From assembly GCF_029870955.1 (NCBI RefSeq), contig NZ_PGFQ01000002.1, forward strand, positions 124,001 through 188,000: DNA of 64,000 bases. Reading direction: 5' to 3'. The position numbers were made by a program, and so were the translations under genes. The notes beneath the pieces were generated by a model that was not told the origin of the DNA, did no database searches, and worked only from the letters and a program-made list of their open reading frames with translations. This DNA comes from Sulfitobacter faviae. Its GTDB lineage: Bacteria > Pseudomonadota > Alphaproteobacteria > Rhodobacterales > Rhodobacteraceae. Of this stretch, positions 9,307 to 18,595 are shown piece by piece; position 1 is the stretch's first letter; every line of letters starts with the position of its first letter.

Positions 9307-10330
9307 CAGCAAGACGGTGCATGTGATCTCGGCCCATGCCGAGGGTGAGGTGGGCGATGTGATCGTGGGTGGTGTCACCCCGCCGCCGGGTGAGACGCTG
9401 TGGGAGCAGAGCCGCTGGATCGCGCGGGATGAGACCCTGCGCAACTTCGTGTTGAACGAGCCGCGCGGCGGGGTGTTTCGTCATGTGAACCTGCTGGTCC
9501 CGCCGAAAGACCCCCGCGCCGATGCGGCCTTCATCATCATGGAGCCGGAGGACACGCCGCCGATGTCTGGTTCCAATTCGATCTGCGTCTCGACCGTGCT
9601 GCTCGACGGGGGCATCCTGCCGATGACGGAGCCTGTGACGGAGCTAACCCTCGAAGCGCCGGGCGGGCTGGTGAAGGTCCGCGCCGAATGTCGCAATGGC
9701 AAGGCGGAGCGTATTTTCGTACAGAACCTGCCAAGCTTCGCGGCGCGTCTGGATGTGCCGCTTGAGGTCGAAGGGCTGGGCACGCTCACTGTCGATACCG
9801 CCTATGGCGGCGACAGTTTCGTCGTCGTCGATGCCGCCGCCATGGGGTTTTCGCTAGAGGCCCATGAGGCCCATGACATCGCGCGGCTTGGCGTGCGGAT
9901 CACCGATGCGGCCAATGCGGCGATGCGGTTCGACCACCCTGAGAACCCCGATTGGCAGCATTTCTCTTTCTGCCTGTTCGCCGGTCCAGTCACCCGCGAT
10001 GAGACCGGCCTGCGCGCCGGGGCGGCGGTGGCGATCCAGCCGGGCAAGGTGGACCGTTCGCCCACTGGCACCGCCCTTTGCGCGCGGATGGCCCTGCTGC
10101 ACGCGCGGGGGGAAATGGGACTGGAGGACAGCCTGACCACCGTGTCGCTGATCGGGTCGACCTTCACGGGGCGCATCTTGGGCGAGACGCGGGTGGGCGA
10201 ACATACGGCCATCCAGCCAGAACTGTCGGGCCGGGGCTGGGTCACGGGCATCCACCAACATATGCTCGACCCCGATGACCCTTGGCCGGGCGGCTACCGC
10301 TTGTCCGACACATGGGGTGCGCGCGGCTAG
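9299..10330 (+). CDS. Proline racemase-family protein with Ser/Thr catalytic pair, likely a 3-hydroxyproline dehydratase
   Basis: 343 residues, paralogous to the epimerase at 6592 but with both catalytic cysteines replaced: S90 in [10 protein letters not shown] (the adjacent family His is also Ser) and T256 in [13 protein letters not shown]. Thr at the second site is typical of trans-3-hydroxy-L-proline dehydratases, which normally keep Cys at the first. A racemase reaction needs two thiols or equivalents, so I infer dehydration or a different chemistry. It is translationally coupled to the AcnX gene (ATG inside its last codons). Pyr2C reductase at the left edge would take the product to proline. 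Confidence 0.75.
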   Translation: MRSSKTVHVISAHAEGEVGDVIVGGVTPPPGETLWEQSRWIARDETLRNFVLNEPRGGVFRHVNLLVPPKDPRADAAFIIMEPEDTPPMSGSNSICVSTVLLDGGILPMTEPVTELTLEAPGGLVKVRAECRNGKAERIFVQNLPSFAARLDVPLEVEGLGTLTVDTAYGGDSFVVVDAAAMGFSLEAHEAHDIARLGVRITDAANAAMRFDHPENPDWQHFSFCLFAGPVTRDETGLRAGAAVAIQPGKVDRSPTGTALCARMALLHARGEMGLEDSLTTVSLIGSTFTGRILGETRVGEHTAIQPELSGRGWVTGIHQHMLDPDDPWPGGYRLSDTWGARG

Positions 10331-10341
10331 GCGCGCCTTTT
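10315..10341 (+). terminator. Possible terminator ending the hydroxyproline operon
   Basis: GGTGCGC / GCGCGCC stem around the stop codon of the preceding gene, followed by TTTT. One G-U pair is needed, so the call is modest. Downstream to 10518 there is no gene; a C/G-rich palindromic stretch and an AT-rich promoter-like region precede the next operon. Confidence 0.4.
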
Positions 10342-10518
10342 GCCACGTTGAACCCCGCCGCCCGGGGCAGCCCCGGGGCCAATCTTTACAACCTCGCGCC
10401 GCCTCGGCGCGAAGCCGCCGTGTTTGGCTGACGCGAGGCAACGTCTTGCATGTGCTCTTCGTTTTCGATTGATTACTTTTCAATCAGAACACGAACTTTC
10501 AAACAACGGAGAGTCACC

Positions 10519-12135
10519 ATGAAGCTACGCACCACACTCGCATCCTCCGCATTGGCGCTAAGCCTTGCCTTTCAGGCCCATGCCGCCGATGTGCCCGAGG
10601 GCGTGAATCTTGCCGAAGATCAGACCTATACCTTCTGGCTGCTCGACGCGATCAAGTCGATGGACCCGCAGATCAACACCGACGTCGAAGGCTCGGACGT
10701 GCTGCGCAACCTTTTCGAGGGGCTCTACAACGAAGATGGCAACGGTGAGCTGGTCCCCGGTGTGGCGCTCGACCACGAAGTTTCGGAAGACGGCAAGACC
10801 TATACGTTCAACCTGCGCGACGACGCCAAGTGGTCCAACGGGGAGCCGGTCACGGCGAATGACTTCGTCTATTCATGGCGCCGTCTGGCCGACCCGGCGA
10901 CCGCCTCGGAATACGCCTGGTACATGGAGTTGATGCAGGTCGAGAATGCGCCCGAGATCATCGCCGGGGACAAGTCCCCTGATGAGCTGGGCATCCGCGC
11001 CATCGACGACCACACGCTTGAGGTCAAGATCACCACGCCGCTGCCCTATTTCCCGCAGATGCTGGTGCACGGCTCGACCTTCCCCGTGCTGCAAAGCGTG
11101 GTTGAGGAACATGGCGACGACTGGACCGATGCGGGCACGCTTGTCGGAAACGGCGCCTATACGCTGGTCGAGCACCAGCTGGGCGAGCGTGTCGTGATGG
11201 AAAAGAACGACACCTATTGGGACGCCGAGAACGTGGTGATGGAAGAGATCATCGCGCTGACGATCAACGACGTGAACCAAGCCCTGACCCGCTATCTGGC
11301 CGGTGAGCTGGACCGCGTGGACATCCCCGCCGGTCAGTATCCCCGTCTGAAAAAAGAGTATCCCGAACAGGCGGTCTCCACCCCCTATAACTGCTCCTAC
11401 ATCTACATGCTGAACGTGGGTGAGAAGGGGCCGGAGGCGTTGAAAAACGTCAATGTGCGCAGGGCGTTGGCCTATGCCATCGACCGCGACATCATCGTCG
11501 ACCGCATCCTGCAGGGCGGCCAGAAGCCTTCGTACAACTGGACCCACTGGGCGATTGCCGATTTCGAGCGTCCCGAACTGGACTGGGCCGATAACATGGA
11601 TCAGGCGCAGCGTGTGGAGAAGGCCAAGGAACTGCTGGCCGAGGCGGGCTACGGCCCCGACAACCCGCTGGATCTGACATTGCAGTACAACACCTCGGAA
11701 GATCACAAGAAGATCGCCATCGCCGCGTCGCAAATGCTCAAGCAGATCGGTGTGAACCTCACGCTCGACAACTATGAGTGGAAGGTCCACACCGACCGGA
11801 TGCAGAACCAAGACTACGACATGGCGCGTTACGCTTGGTGCGGTGACTACAACGAGGCGTCGACCTATCTCGACCTGCTGACCTCCTATTCGGGCCATAA
11901 CAACGGCGAGTTTTATAACGACGCCTATGACACGCTCATGAAGGACAGCAAGACCGCCGAGGATCCGCAGCCGCTTTATCAAGAAGCGGAGAAGATCTTG
12001 GCCGAGGAAATGCCGATCATCCCGATCTACCATTACGCGAACGTCGACATGATCGCGGAAGACATCGAAGGTCTGCCCGAGAACAACGTGAACAACACTT
12101 GGTACGGCAAAGACCTCTACCGTACCGCAGAGTAA
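10519..12135 (+). CDS. Peptide ABC transporter, periplasmic binding protein (OppA/DppA family)
   Basis: 538-residue class C solute-binding protein (extracellular solute-binding family 5). The signal peptide ends near residue 22 (FQAHA). Typical motifs are LDAIKSMDPQINTDVEGS, LFEGLYNEDGNG, LRDDAKWSNGEPVTANDFVYSWRRL, NVNVRRALAYAIDRD, and MPIIPIYHYANV. The start at 10519 is chosen for the signal peptide and the ACGGAGAG ribosome site. It delivers oligopeptides to the permease pair that follows. Being next to hydroxyproline genes, collagen-type peptides are a plausible cargo, but this is inference only. Confidence 0.85.
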   Translation: MKLRTTLASSALALSLAFQAHAADVPEGVNLAEDQTYTFWLLDAIKSMDPQINTDVEGSDVLRNLFEGLYNEDGNGELVPGVALDHEVSEDGKTYTFNLRDDAKWSNGEPVTANDFVYSWRRLADPATASEYAWYMELMQVENAPEIIAGDKSPDELGIRAIDDHTLEVKITTPLPYFPQMLVHGSTFPVLQSVVEEHGDDWTDAGTLVGNGAYTLVEHQLGERVVMEKNDTYWDAENVVMEEIIALTINDVNQALTRYLAGELDRVDIPAGQYPRLKKEYPEQAVSTPYNCSYIYMLNVGEKGPEALKNVNVRRALAYAIDRDIIVDRILQGGQKPSYNWTHWAIADFERPELDWADNMDQAQRVEKAKELLAEAGYGPDNPLDLTLQYNTSEDHKKIAIAASQMLKQIGVNLTLDNYEWKVHTDRMQNQDYDMARYAWCGDYNEASTYLDLLTSYSGHNNGEFYNDAYDTLMKDSKTAEDPQPLYQEAEKILAEEMPIIPIYHYANVDMIAEDIEGLPENNVNNTWYGKDLYRTAE

Positions 12136-12146
12136 CCTCTCGACAT

Positions 12147-12182
12147 TCGGGCAGCCCGGCGGTTATGGCACGGGCTGCCCGA
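12147..12182 (+). terminator. Strong intercistronic hairpin after oppA-like gene
   Basis: A perfect 12-bp stem TCGGGCAGCCCG / CGGGCTGCCCGA with a 12-base loop, followed by TTCTATTCT, 11 bases after the stop. It probably allows partial read-through to the permease genes and stabilises the upstream message. Confidence 0.65.
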
Positions 12183-12228
12183 TTCTATTCTACACCCCCA
12201 CAAACCCCGTATTCGGAGCGCGCGCCTC

Positions 12229-13146
12229 TTGCTCAGTTACATCCTCAAGCGCCTTGCCATCGCTATTCCGACGCTTCTGGTTTTGATCGTCATCTCTTTC
12301 CTGCTGATGCATTCCGCCCCCGGTGGCCCCTTCACCTCCGAGCGCGAGTTGCCGCCGCAGGTGCTGGCGAACCTCAATGCGAAATACGGGCTGGACGATC
12401 CCCTTTGGAAGCAGATCACCTCCTACGTCTGGGGCATCGTGACCGAGTTCGATTTCGGGCCGAGCTTCGTCTACAAGGACCGTTCGGTGAACGAGATCAT
12501 CGCCCAAGGTTTCCCGATCACGCTGACGTACGGCCTTTTGTCCTTCGCCGTGGCGGTCATCGTCGGTGTGAGCCTCGGCGTCGCCGCCGCCGTGCGGCAC
12601 AACTCGGCGCTGGACTATGCCGCCGTCGGCGTCTCCATCGGGGCGCAGGTGCTGCCGAACTTCGTCATGGCGCCGATTCTCGTGCTGGTCTTCACGCTCT
12701 GGCTCGGCTGGCTGCCGGGCGGCGGATGGCAGGGGCCGGAATACTGGATCATGCCGGTGATCGCGCTCTCGACCTCCTTCATGGCCTCAATCGCGCGGAT
12801 CACCCGCTCGTCCATGCTCGAGGTGCTGACCTCGAACCACATCCGCACCGCCCGCGCCAAGGGCCTGCCCGAGCGCCGGGTGATCCTGCGCCACGCGCTA
12901 AAACCCGCGATGCTGCCGGTGATTTCCTACCTCGGGCCCGCCTTCGTGGCGATGATCACCGGCTCCGTGGTGGTCGACATCTATTTCTCCACCGGCGGCA
13001 TCGGCAAAGCCTTCGTCGATTCGGCGCTGAACCGTGACTACGCGGTGATGATGGGGGTGACGATCCTCGTCGGTGCGCTGACCATCTTCTTCAACCTCGT
13101 GGTCGACATCCTTTACGGGTGGATCGACCCCAAGATCCGGTACTGA
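12229..13146 (+). CDS. Peptide ABC transporter permease (OppB/DppB family)
   Basis: 305 residues with the classic N-terminus LSYILKRLAIAIPTLLVLIVISF, a long periplasmic loop, and a C-terminal EAA loop (RTARAKGLPERRVILRHALKPAMLPV). The apparent start codon is TTG at 12229, directly before the family's conserved first residues; no in-frame ATG serves. It lies in the operon after the binding protein and one base before oppC. Confidence 0.85.
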   Translation: MLSYILKRLAIAIPTLLVLIVISFLLMHSAPGGPFTSERELPPQVLANLNAKYGLDDPLWKQITSYVWGIVTEFDFGPSFVYKDRSVNEIIAQGFPITLTYGLLSFAVAVIVGVSLGVAAAVRHNSALDYAAVGVSIGAQVLPNFVMAPILVLVFTLWLGWLPGGGWQGPEYWIMPVIALSTSFMASIARITRSSMLEVLTSNHIRTARAKGLPERRVILRHALKPAMLPVISYLGPAFVAMITGSVVVDIYFSTGGIGKAFVDSALNRDYAVMMGVTILVGALTIFFNLVVDILYGWIDPKIRY

Positions 13147-13147
13147 C

Positions 13148-14062
13148 ATGGTGATGACATCCGAACAACGGGTCGAGACCAGCGAGATCGCCGCCAAGGG
13201 CCGCTCCCCCTGGGCTGACGCGCGGCGGCGGTTCTTCCGCAACAAGGCGGCGCTGATGGGGCTGGTGATCCTCGGCTTCGTCGTGGCCTTCGCGCTCTTC
13301 GGCAACAGCCTCGCACAATGGTCGAACGAGGAGCTCGACTACAACGTCATGGGCCAGATTGTCGAACTGGGCGGCCCGTCGATCGAGAGCGGCCATTACT
13401 TCGGCACCGACGATCTGGGCCGTGACCTCTTTGCACGCACCGTGCAGGGCACCCAGATCAGCCTCGCCGTGGGCCTCGTCGGTGCGCTGATCGCCTGTAT
13501 CGTCGGCACGCTCTACGGCGCGGTGGCGGGCTATTTCGGCGGGCGCACCGACAGCATCATGATGCGGCTTGTCGATATCTTCATGGCCGTGCCTTACATG
13601 TTCGTGCTGATCCTGCTCTTGGTCATGTACGGCCGCTCGATCACCATCCTCTTTGCCGGTGTCGGCCTGATCTCATGGATGGAGATGGCCCGCATCGTGC
13701 GCGGCCAGACCCTGACCATCAAGGGCCGCGAATTTGTCGAGGCGGCCCGCGCCACCGGCGTTTCCGCCCCGGTCATCATCCTGCGCCATATCGTGCCCAA
13801 TCTACTGGGGGTGATCGCCGTCTATGCCACGCTGCTGGTCCCGCTGATGATTCTGACCGAGAGCTTCATCTCTTTCCTCGGCCTTGGCGTGCAGGAGCCG
13901 CTGACCTCCCTCGGGGCGCTGATCTCCGAAGGCGCGGGCACCATCGCCTATGGCACCACCTGGCAGTTGGGCTTCCCGCTGCTGTTCTTCTGTCTCACGC
14001 TCTTCGGCCTGTTCTTCATCGGCGACGGGCTTCGTGACGCGCTCGACCCCAAGGATCGCTGA
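13148..14062 (+). CDS. Peptide ABC transporter permease (OppC/DppC family)
   Basis: 304 residues. A cytoplasmic N-terminal stretch leads into WADARRRFFRNKAALMGLVIL and the first membrane span. The FGTDDLGRDLFARTVQGTQISL motif typical of OppC follows, then the EAA loop REFVEAARATGVSAPVIILRHI. The TGA overlaps the ATG of the ATPase gene at 14062. Confidence 0.85.
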   Translation: MVMTSEQRVETSEIAAKGRSPWADARRRFFRNKAALMGLVILGFVVAFALFGNSLAQWSNEELDYNVMGQIVELGGPSIESGHYFGTDDLGRDLFARTVQGTQISLAVGLVGALIACIVGTLYGAVAGYFGGRTDSIMMRLVDIFMAVPYMFVLILLLVMYGRSITILFAGVGLISWMEMARIVRGQTLTIKGREFVEAARATGVSAPVIILRHIVPNLLGVIAVYATLLVPLMILTESFISFLGLGVQEPLTSLGALISEGAGTIAYGTTWQLGFPLLFFCLTLFGLFFIGDGLRDALDPKDR

Positions 14063-15030
14063 TGTCTCTGCTGGAAATCGACAAGCTCAACGTCACCTTC
14101 GAGGGCGACGACGGCCCCGTTCACGCGGTCAACGACCTGTCGCTCTCGATCGACCGGGGCGAGACCCTCGGCATCGTCGGCGAAAGCGGCTCGGGCAAGT
14201 CGCAGACCGCCTTTTCGATCATGGGCCTTCTGGCGCCGAACGGCCGCACCGGCGGGTCGATCCGCTTCGACGGGCAGGAGATTCTCGGCGCCAAGCCCAA
14301 GGTGCTGAACAAGATCCGGGCCGAGCGGATCGCGATGATCTTCCAAGACCCGATGACCTCGCTCAATCCCTACATGCGGATTTCCGAGCAGATGGCCGAG
14401 GTGCTGACCCTGCACCAAGGGCTGTCCAAGCGCGACGCACTGGCGGAATCGGTGCGGATGCTGGACGCGGTGAAAATCCCGGCGGCCAAGGAGCGTATCC
14501 GCCTCTTCCCGCATGAATTCTCTGGTGGCATGCGCCAGCGTGTGATGATCGCCATGTCGCTGCTCTGCAAACCGGACCTGTTGATTGCGGACGAACCGAC
14601 CACCGCGCTCGACGTTACCGTGCAGGCGCAGATCATGGACCTCTTGGGCGATCTACAAAAGGATTTCGGCATGGCCACGATCCTCATCACCCATGACCTC
14701 GGCGTCGTGGCGGGCTTCTGCGAGCGGGTGCTGGTCATGTACGGCGGCCGCGTGATGGAGCAAGGCCCGACCGAGCCGCTTTTTGCCGAACCCACGCATC
14801 CCTACACCCGCGGTCTTCTAGCCGCCGTGCCGCGCGTTGACGACGAGGACGCCACCATGAAGGCGATCCCCGGCAACCCGCCCAACATGGCCGCCCCGCC
14901 CGAAGGCTGCCCGTTCCGTCCGCGCTGCGATTACGCCGGCGACGATTGCCGCGTGATGCCGCCCTTGGCCCCCTTCGACGGCGCGCGCGCTCGCGCCTGC
15001 CACCGTCCCATTGCGGAGGTCACCTCATGA
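14062..15030 (+). CDS. Peptide ABC transporter ATP-binding protein (OppD/DppD family)
   Basis: 322-residue ATPase. Walker A is GESGSGKSQ near residue 40, the signature is FSGGMRQRV, Walker B is LLIADEPTTALDV, and the H-loop is ILITHDLGVV. A C-terminal oligopeptide/dipeptide extension has the cysteine cluster PEGCPFRPRCDYAGDDCRV, likely a [4Fe-4S] site as in DppD/DppF. It overlaps both neighbours by one to four bases. Confidence 0.9.
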   Translation: MSLLEIDKLNVTFEGDDGPVHAVNDLSLSIDRGETLGIVGESGSGKSQTAFSIMGLLAPNGRTGGSIRFDGQEILGAKPKVLNKIRAERIAMIFQDPMTSLNPYMRISEQMAEVLTLHQGLSKRDALAESVRMLDAVKIPAAKERIRLFPHEFSGGMRQRVMIAMSLLCKPDLLIADEPTTALDVTVQAQIMDLLGDLQKDFGMATILITHDLGVVAGFCERVLVMYGGRVMEQGPTEPLFAEPTHPYTRGLLAAVPRVDDEDATMKAIPGNPPNMAAPPEGCPFRPRCDYAGDDCRVMPPLAPFDGARARACHRPIAEVTS

Positions 15031-16030
15031 GCCCGCTGCTTTCCGTCCGCGACCTGCACGTCAAATTCCCGATCACCCGCGCCGGCGACATGCCTTGGAC
15101 CAAGCCGCGCATCCTGCATGCGGTCAACGGGGTGAGCTTCGATCTGGAACCCGGCAAGACCCTCGGTGTCGTGGGCGAATCCGGCTGCGGCAAATCCACC
15201 CTCGCGCGCGGGCTGATCCAAATGGTCCCGTCCGAGGGGCAGGTCATGTGGCAGGGTGAGACCGATCTACTGTCGCTCAGCCCCGCCGGATGAAACCCTA
15301 CCGGTCCGAGATCCAGATGGTGTTTCAGGACCCGCTCGCCTCACTCAACCCGCGTATGACGCTGGGGCAGATCATCGCCGAGCCGCTGAAGACCCACCGC
15401 CCCGACGTGCCCGCCCGCGAGCGCCGCGCCCGGGTGGCGCAGATGATGGAGCGCGTGGGCCTGCTGCCGCAGATGATCAACCGCTACCCCCATGAATTCT
15501 CCGGCGGCCAGTGCCAGCGCATCGGCATCGCCCGTGCGCTGATCGTGGAACCCAAGCTCCTGATCTGCGACGAGCCGGTTTCGGCGCTCGACGTCTCGAT
15601 TCAGGCGCAGGTGATCGAGCTTCTCAAAGAGTTGCAGCGCGATCTGGGGCTCGCGATGATCTTCATCGCCCATGACCTCAGCGTGGTAAAGAACATCTCG
15701 GACGAGGTCATGGTGCTCTATCTGGGCCGCGTGATGGAGAAGGCGCCGAAGGCGCAGCTCTACGACGATCCGCAGCATCCCTACACGCAGGCGCTGCTTT
15801 CCGCCGTACCGATCCCGGACCCAATCGCCGAGCGCGCCAAGCAGATCGTGCCGATGAGCGGCGACATGCCCTCGCCGATGAACCCGCCCTCGGGCTGTGT
15901 CTTCCGTGGCCGCTGCCCGCGGGCGCAGGCCGATTGCGCGCAGGTGGTGCCGCAACCGGGCGAGTCGCTGCATCAGGTCGCTTGCATTCACCCCGGCCCG
16001 CTGCAAGCCAGCGAGACCGCAGCGCAGTAA
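15027..16030 (+). CDS. Peptide ABC transporter ATP-binding protein (OppF/DppF family), frameshifted as read
   Basis: Second ATPase of the peptide transporter. Walker A GESGCGKSTLARGL is in the first frame. The rest (EIQMVFQDPLASLNPRMTLGQI, signature FSGGQCQRIGIARAL, Walker B LLICDEPVSALDV, C-terminal PPSGCVFRGRCPRAQADC cluster) is in a second frame. They meet at 15282-15287, where restoring one C (CCCCG to CCCCCG) gives LSPRRMKPYRSE and a continuous protein of about 334 residues. The gene closes the operon. Confidence 0.85.
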
Positions 16031-16122
16031 GTCTGCGGGCGGTACCGGAATGAAAACTCCAGAATAATCAACCCCTCAGGGGCGGCGTGCGTTCGCCGCT
16101 GCCTCGCCCTATCCGCGAAAAA

Positions 16123-16158
16123 TGATATACGTCTATCAAAAATGATTGACGTATATCA
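16123..16158. promoter_or_regulatory. Two tandem LacI-type operators
   Basis: TGATATACGTCTATCA (16123-16138) and TGATTGACGTATATCA (16143-16158) are near-palindromes on an ACGT centre. Their centres are 20 bases apart, about two helical turns. They lie upstream of the LacI-family gene at 16224 and its operon, and fit an autoregulated sugar operator. Confidence 0.7.
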
Positions 16159-16223
16159 AAATTTCCCCCTAGATAGGCCCCGAGATGCGCAGGCTGGGAG
16201 GGCCAGCGCGCGGGGGAGGGGCC

Positions 16224-17285
16224 ATGACAAGTCCGACGTTAAGCGATGTCGCACGCGCTGCCGGGGTGAGCTATGCCACCGCGGACCGGGTGATCAACAA
16301 CCGCGGCAACGTGGCGGAAAAGTCCATCGCCAAGGTGCGCGAAGCGGTCGCGTCGCTTGGCTATGTGCGCAATGTCGCGGCGGCGAACCTGTCACGCGGG
16401 CGGGTCTACCGGCTCGCTTTCCTGATCCCCCGCGGCTCCAACGCCTTTTTCAACCGCATCCGCCAGCACATCGAACATACCGCCGCCCATCAGGCCACCG
16501 AACGCGTCACCGCCGAGGTGATCGAGGTCGCGGCCTTCGCCGTCGAAGGGCTGCAAGACAGCATTTCGGACCTGCTGGAACGGGATTTCGACGGTGTCGC
16601 CATCGTCGGTTTGCAAAGCGCGGCGCTTGAGGCTCCTTTGGCCGCCCTGCGGGATAAGGGGGTGGCCGTGGTGGGCCTCGTCTCCGACCTGCCGCAGGCC
16701 GCCCGCGCCGCCTATATCGGGATCGACAACATCGCCGCCGGGCGCACCGCGGGGCGCATGGTGGGGCTTGCCCATGGCGGGCAGGGCGGGCGGGTGCAGA
16801 CCTTTGCAGGCTCGCTGGACGCGCGCGACCACGCAGAGCGTCTGACCGGCTTTCGCGAAGTGTTGCAGGCCGATTTCCCGCAGGTTGAATTGCTGGATCC
16901 GATCATGACGAAGGACGACGCGCAGGTGCTGAACGCGCAGACGCGTCAGGCGCTCGGCCAGACGGAGCTGACAGCACTTTACAACGTGGGCGCGGGCAAC
17001 AGCGGGTTGATCGCCGCCCTGCAAGAGGAGCGGGGCACAAGGCCCTTCTGCGTGGTGCATGAACTGGTCGCGCATTCGCGTCAGGCGCTGCTTGAGCGGC
17101 ATATCGATCTGGTGATCGATCAGCGCCCGGATGTCGAGATCAACCGCGCCTTCACCGTCTTGCGTGCGCTGATCGACCAAAAGGAATTGCCGCCGATGCC
17201 GGACCTCGTGCCGACGATTTATGTGCGGGACAATCTGCCCGCCGACACATTGACCGATAAGATGAAGGCCAAGATAGATGACTGA
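16224..17285 (+). CDS. LacI-family transcriptional regulator
   Basis: 353 residues. The N-terminal helix-turn-helix [24 protein letters not shown] spans residues 4-28 and the hinge follows. A periplasmic-binding-protein-like sensor domain runs from about residue 60 ([15 protein letters not shown]). ATG at 16224 is chosen over an in-frame start at 16185 because the HTH begins there and GGGGGAGGGG precedes it. It heads the xylose-type operon and overlaps xylA by 8 bases, so it is presumably the local repressor acting at 16123-16158. Confidence 0.85.
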   Translation: MTSPTLSDVARAAGVSYATADRVINNRGNVAEKSIAKVREAVASLGYVRNVAAANLSRGRVYRLAFLIPRGSNAFFNRIRQHIEHTAAHQATERVTAEVIEVAAFAVEGLQDSISDLLERDFDGVAIVGLQSAALEAPLAALRDKGVAVVGLVSDLPQAARAAYIGIDNIAAGRTAGRMVGLAHGGQGGRVQTFAGSLDARDHAERLTGFREVLQADFPQVELLDPIMTKDDAQVLNAQTRQALGQTELTALYNVGAGNSGLIAALQEERGTRPFCVVHELVAHSRQALLERHIDLVIDQRPDVEINRAFTVLRALIDQKELPPMPDLVPTIYVRDNLPADTLTDKMKAKIDD

Positions 17286-18573
17286 TTTCTTTAAAGATAT
17301 AAAGCCCCTCACCTATGACCCCGAGGGGGCCGATCTGGCCTTTCGCCACTACAATCCCGACGAGATCGCCATGGGCAAACGGATGGAGGATCACCTGCGT
17401 TTCGCCGTGGCCTATTGGCATTCCTTCGCATGGCCGGGCGGCGATCCCTTTGGCGGGCAGACCTTCGATCGCCCGTGGTTCGGTGACACGATGGATTTGG
17501 CAAAGCTCAAGGCCGATGTGGCCTTTGAGATGTTCGATCTGCTGAACGCGCCCTTCTTCTGCTGGCACGATGCCGACATCCGCCCCGAGGGGGACACATT
17601 CGCCGAAAGCCTGCGCAATTTCGAAGAGATCATTGATTATCTCGGCACCAAGATGGAAGGCTCCAAAACCAAGCTGCTTTGGGGCACGGCGAACCTCTTT
17701 GGTCACCGGCGCTTCATGTCGGGCGCGGCCACCAATCCCGACCCTGAGATTTTCGCCTGGTCCGCCGCCACGGTCAAAGCCTGCATGGATGCGACCCATA
17801 AGCTGGGCGGTCAGAACTACGTCCTCTGGGGCGGGCGCGAAGGTTATGAGACCCTGCTTAACACCGACCTGAAGCGCGAACGCCAGCAGGCCGGGCGCTT
17901 CTTGCAGATGGCGGTGGAGTACAAACACAAGATCGGTTTCGAAGGCGCCATTCTGGTGGAGCCCAAGCCGCAGGAGCCGACCAAACATCAGTATGATTTC
18001 GACGTGGCTACGGTCTATGGTTTCCTCAAGGAGTTTGGGCTGGAGAACGAAGTTCAGATGAACATCGAACAGGGCCATGCGATCCTTGCAGGCCATTCGT
18101 TCGAACATGAGCTGGCGCTCGCCGCGTCCTTGGGGATTTTCGGCTCAATCGACATGAACCGCAACGACTATCAATCGGGCTGGGACACGGATCAATTCCC
18201 CAACAACGTGCCCGAAGTGGCGCTGGCCTATTACGAGGTGCTGAAGGCGGGCGGTTTCACCACCGGCGGCACCAATTTCGACGCCAAGCTGCGGCGGCAA
18301 TCGCTCGATCCGGTCGATCTGGTCGCGGCCCATGCGGGCGCGATGGATGTCTGCGCGCGGGGCTTCAAAGCCGCCGCCGCCATGCTGGAGGATGGCACGA
18401 TTGAGGCCATGCGCGCCGAGCGCTACGCGGGGTGGGAGACGCCCAAGGCCAAGGCGATGCTGGAGGGGGATCTGGCCTCAATCGCTGCGCAGGTCGTCCA
18501 AGACGGCATTAACCCGCAGCCCCGCTCGGGCCGGCAGGAAATTCTGGAGAACATCGTGAACCGGTTCGTTTGA
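17278..18573 (+). CDS. xylA: Xylose isomerase
   Basis: 431 residues, the normal class II length. It interconverts D-xylose and D-xylulose using two divalent metals. Family segments seen are [11 protein letters not shown] near residue 95, [56 protein letters not shown], and [20 protein letters not shown], which hold the metal-binding Glu, His and Asp residues. It overlaps the LacI gene and precedes the isomerase/epimerase gene by 22 bases. Confidence 0.95.
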   Translation: MTDFFKDIKPLTYDPEGADLAFRHYNPDEIAMGKRMEDHLRFAVAYWHSFAWPGGDPFGGQTFDRPWFGDTMDLAKLKADVAFEMFDLLNAPFFCWHDADIRPEGDTFAESLRNFEEIIDYLGTKMEGSKTKLLWGTANLFGHRRFMSGAATNPDPEIFAWSAATVKACMDATHKLGGQNYVLWGGREGYETLLNTDLKRERQQAGRFLQMAVEYKHKIGFEGAILVEPKPQEPTKHQYDFDVATVYGFLKEFGLENEVQMNIEQGHAILAGHSFEHELALAASLGIFGSIDMNRNDYQSGWDTDQFPNNVPEVALAYYEVLKAGGFTTGGTNFDAKLRRQSLDPVDLVAAHAGAMDVCARGFKAAAAMLEDGTIEAMRAERYAGWETPKAKAMLEGDLASIAAQVVQDGINPQPRSGRQEILENIVNRFV

Positions 18574-18595
18574 GCCGGGGAAAGGGAGGAACATT

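Noticed and set aside
10467..10486. Possible operator GATTGA-N7-TCAATC before the peptide transporter
   Set aside because: Arms are short and two different symmetry centres compete; it could be chance in an AT-rich promoter.
16060..16082. CCCCTCAGGGG hairpin after the peptide-transporter operon
   Set aside because: Only a 4-bp stem with a 3-base loop and no T tract, so too weak to call a terminator.
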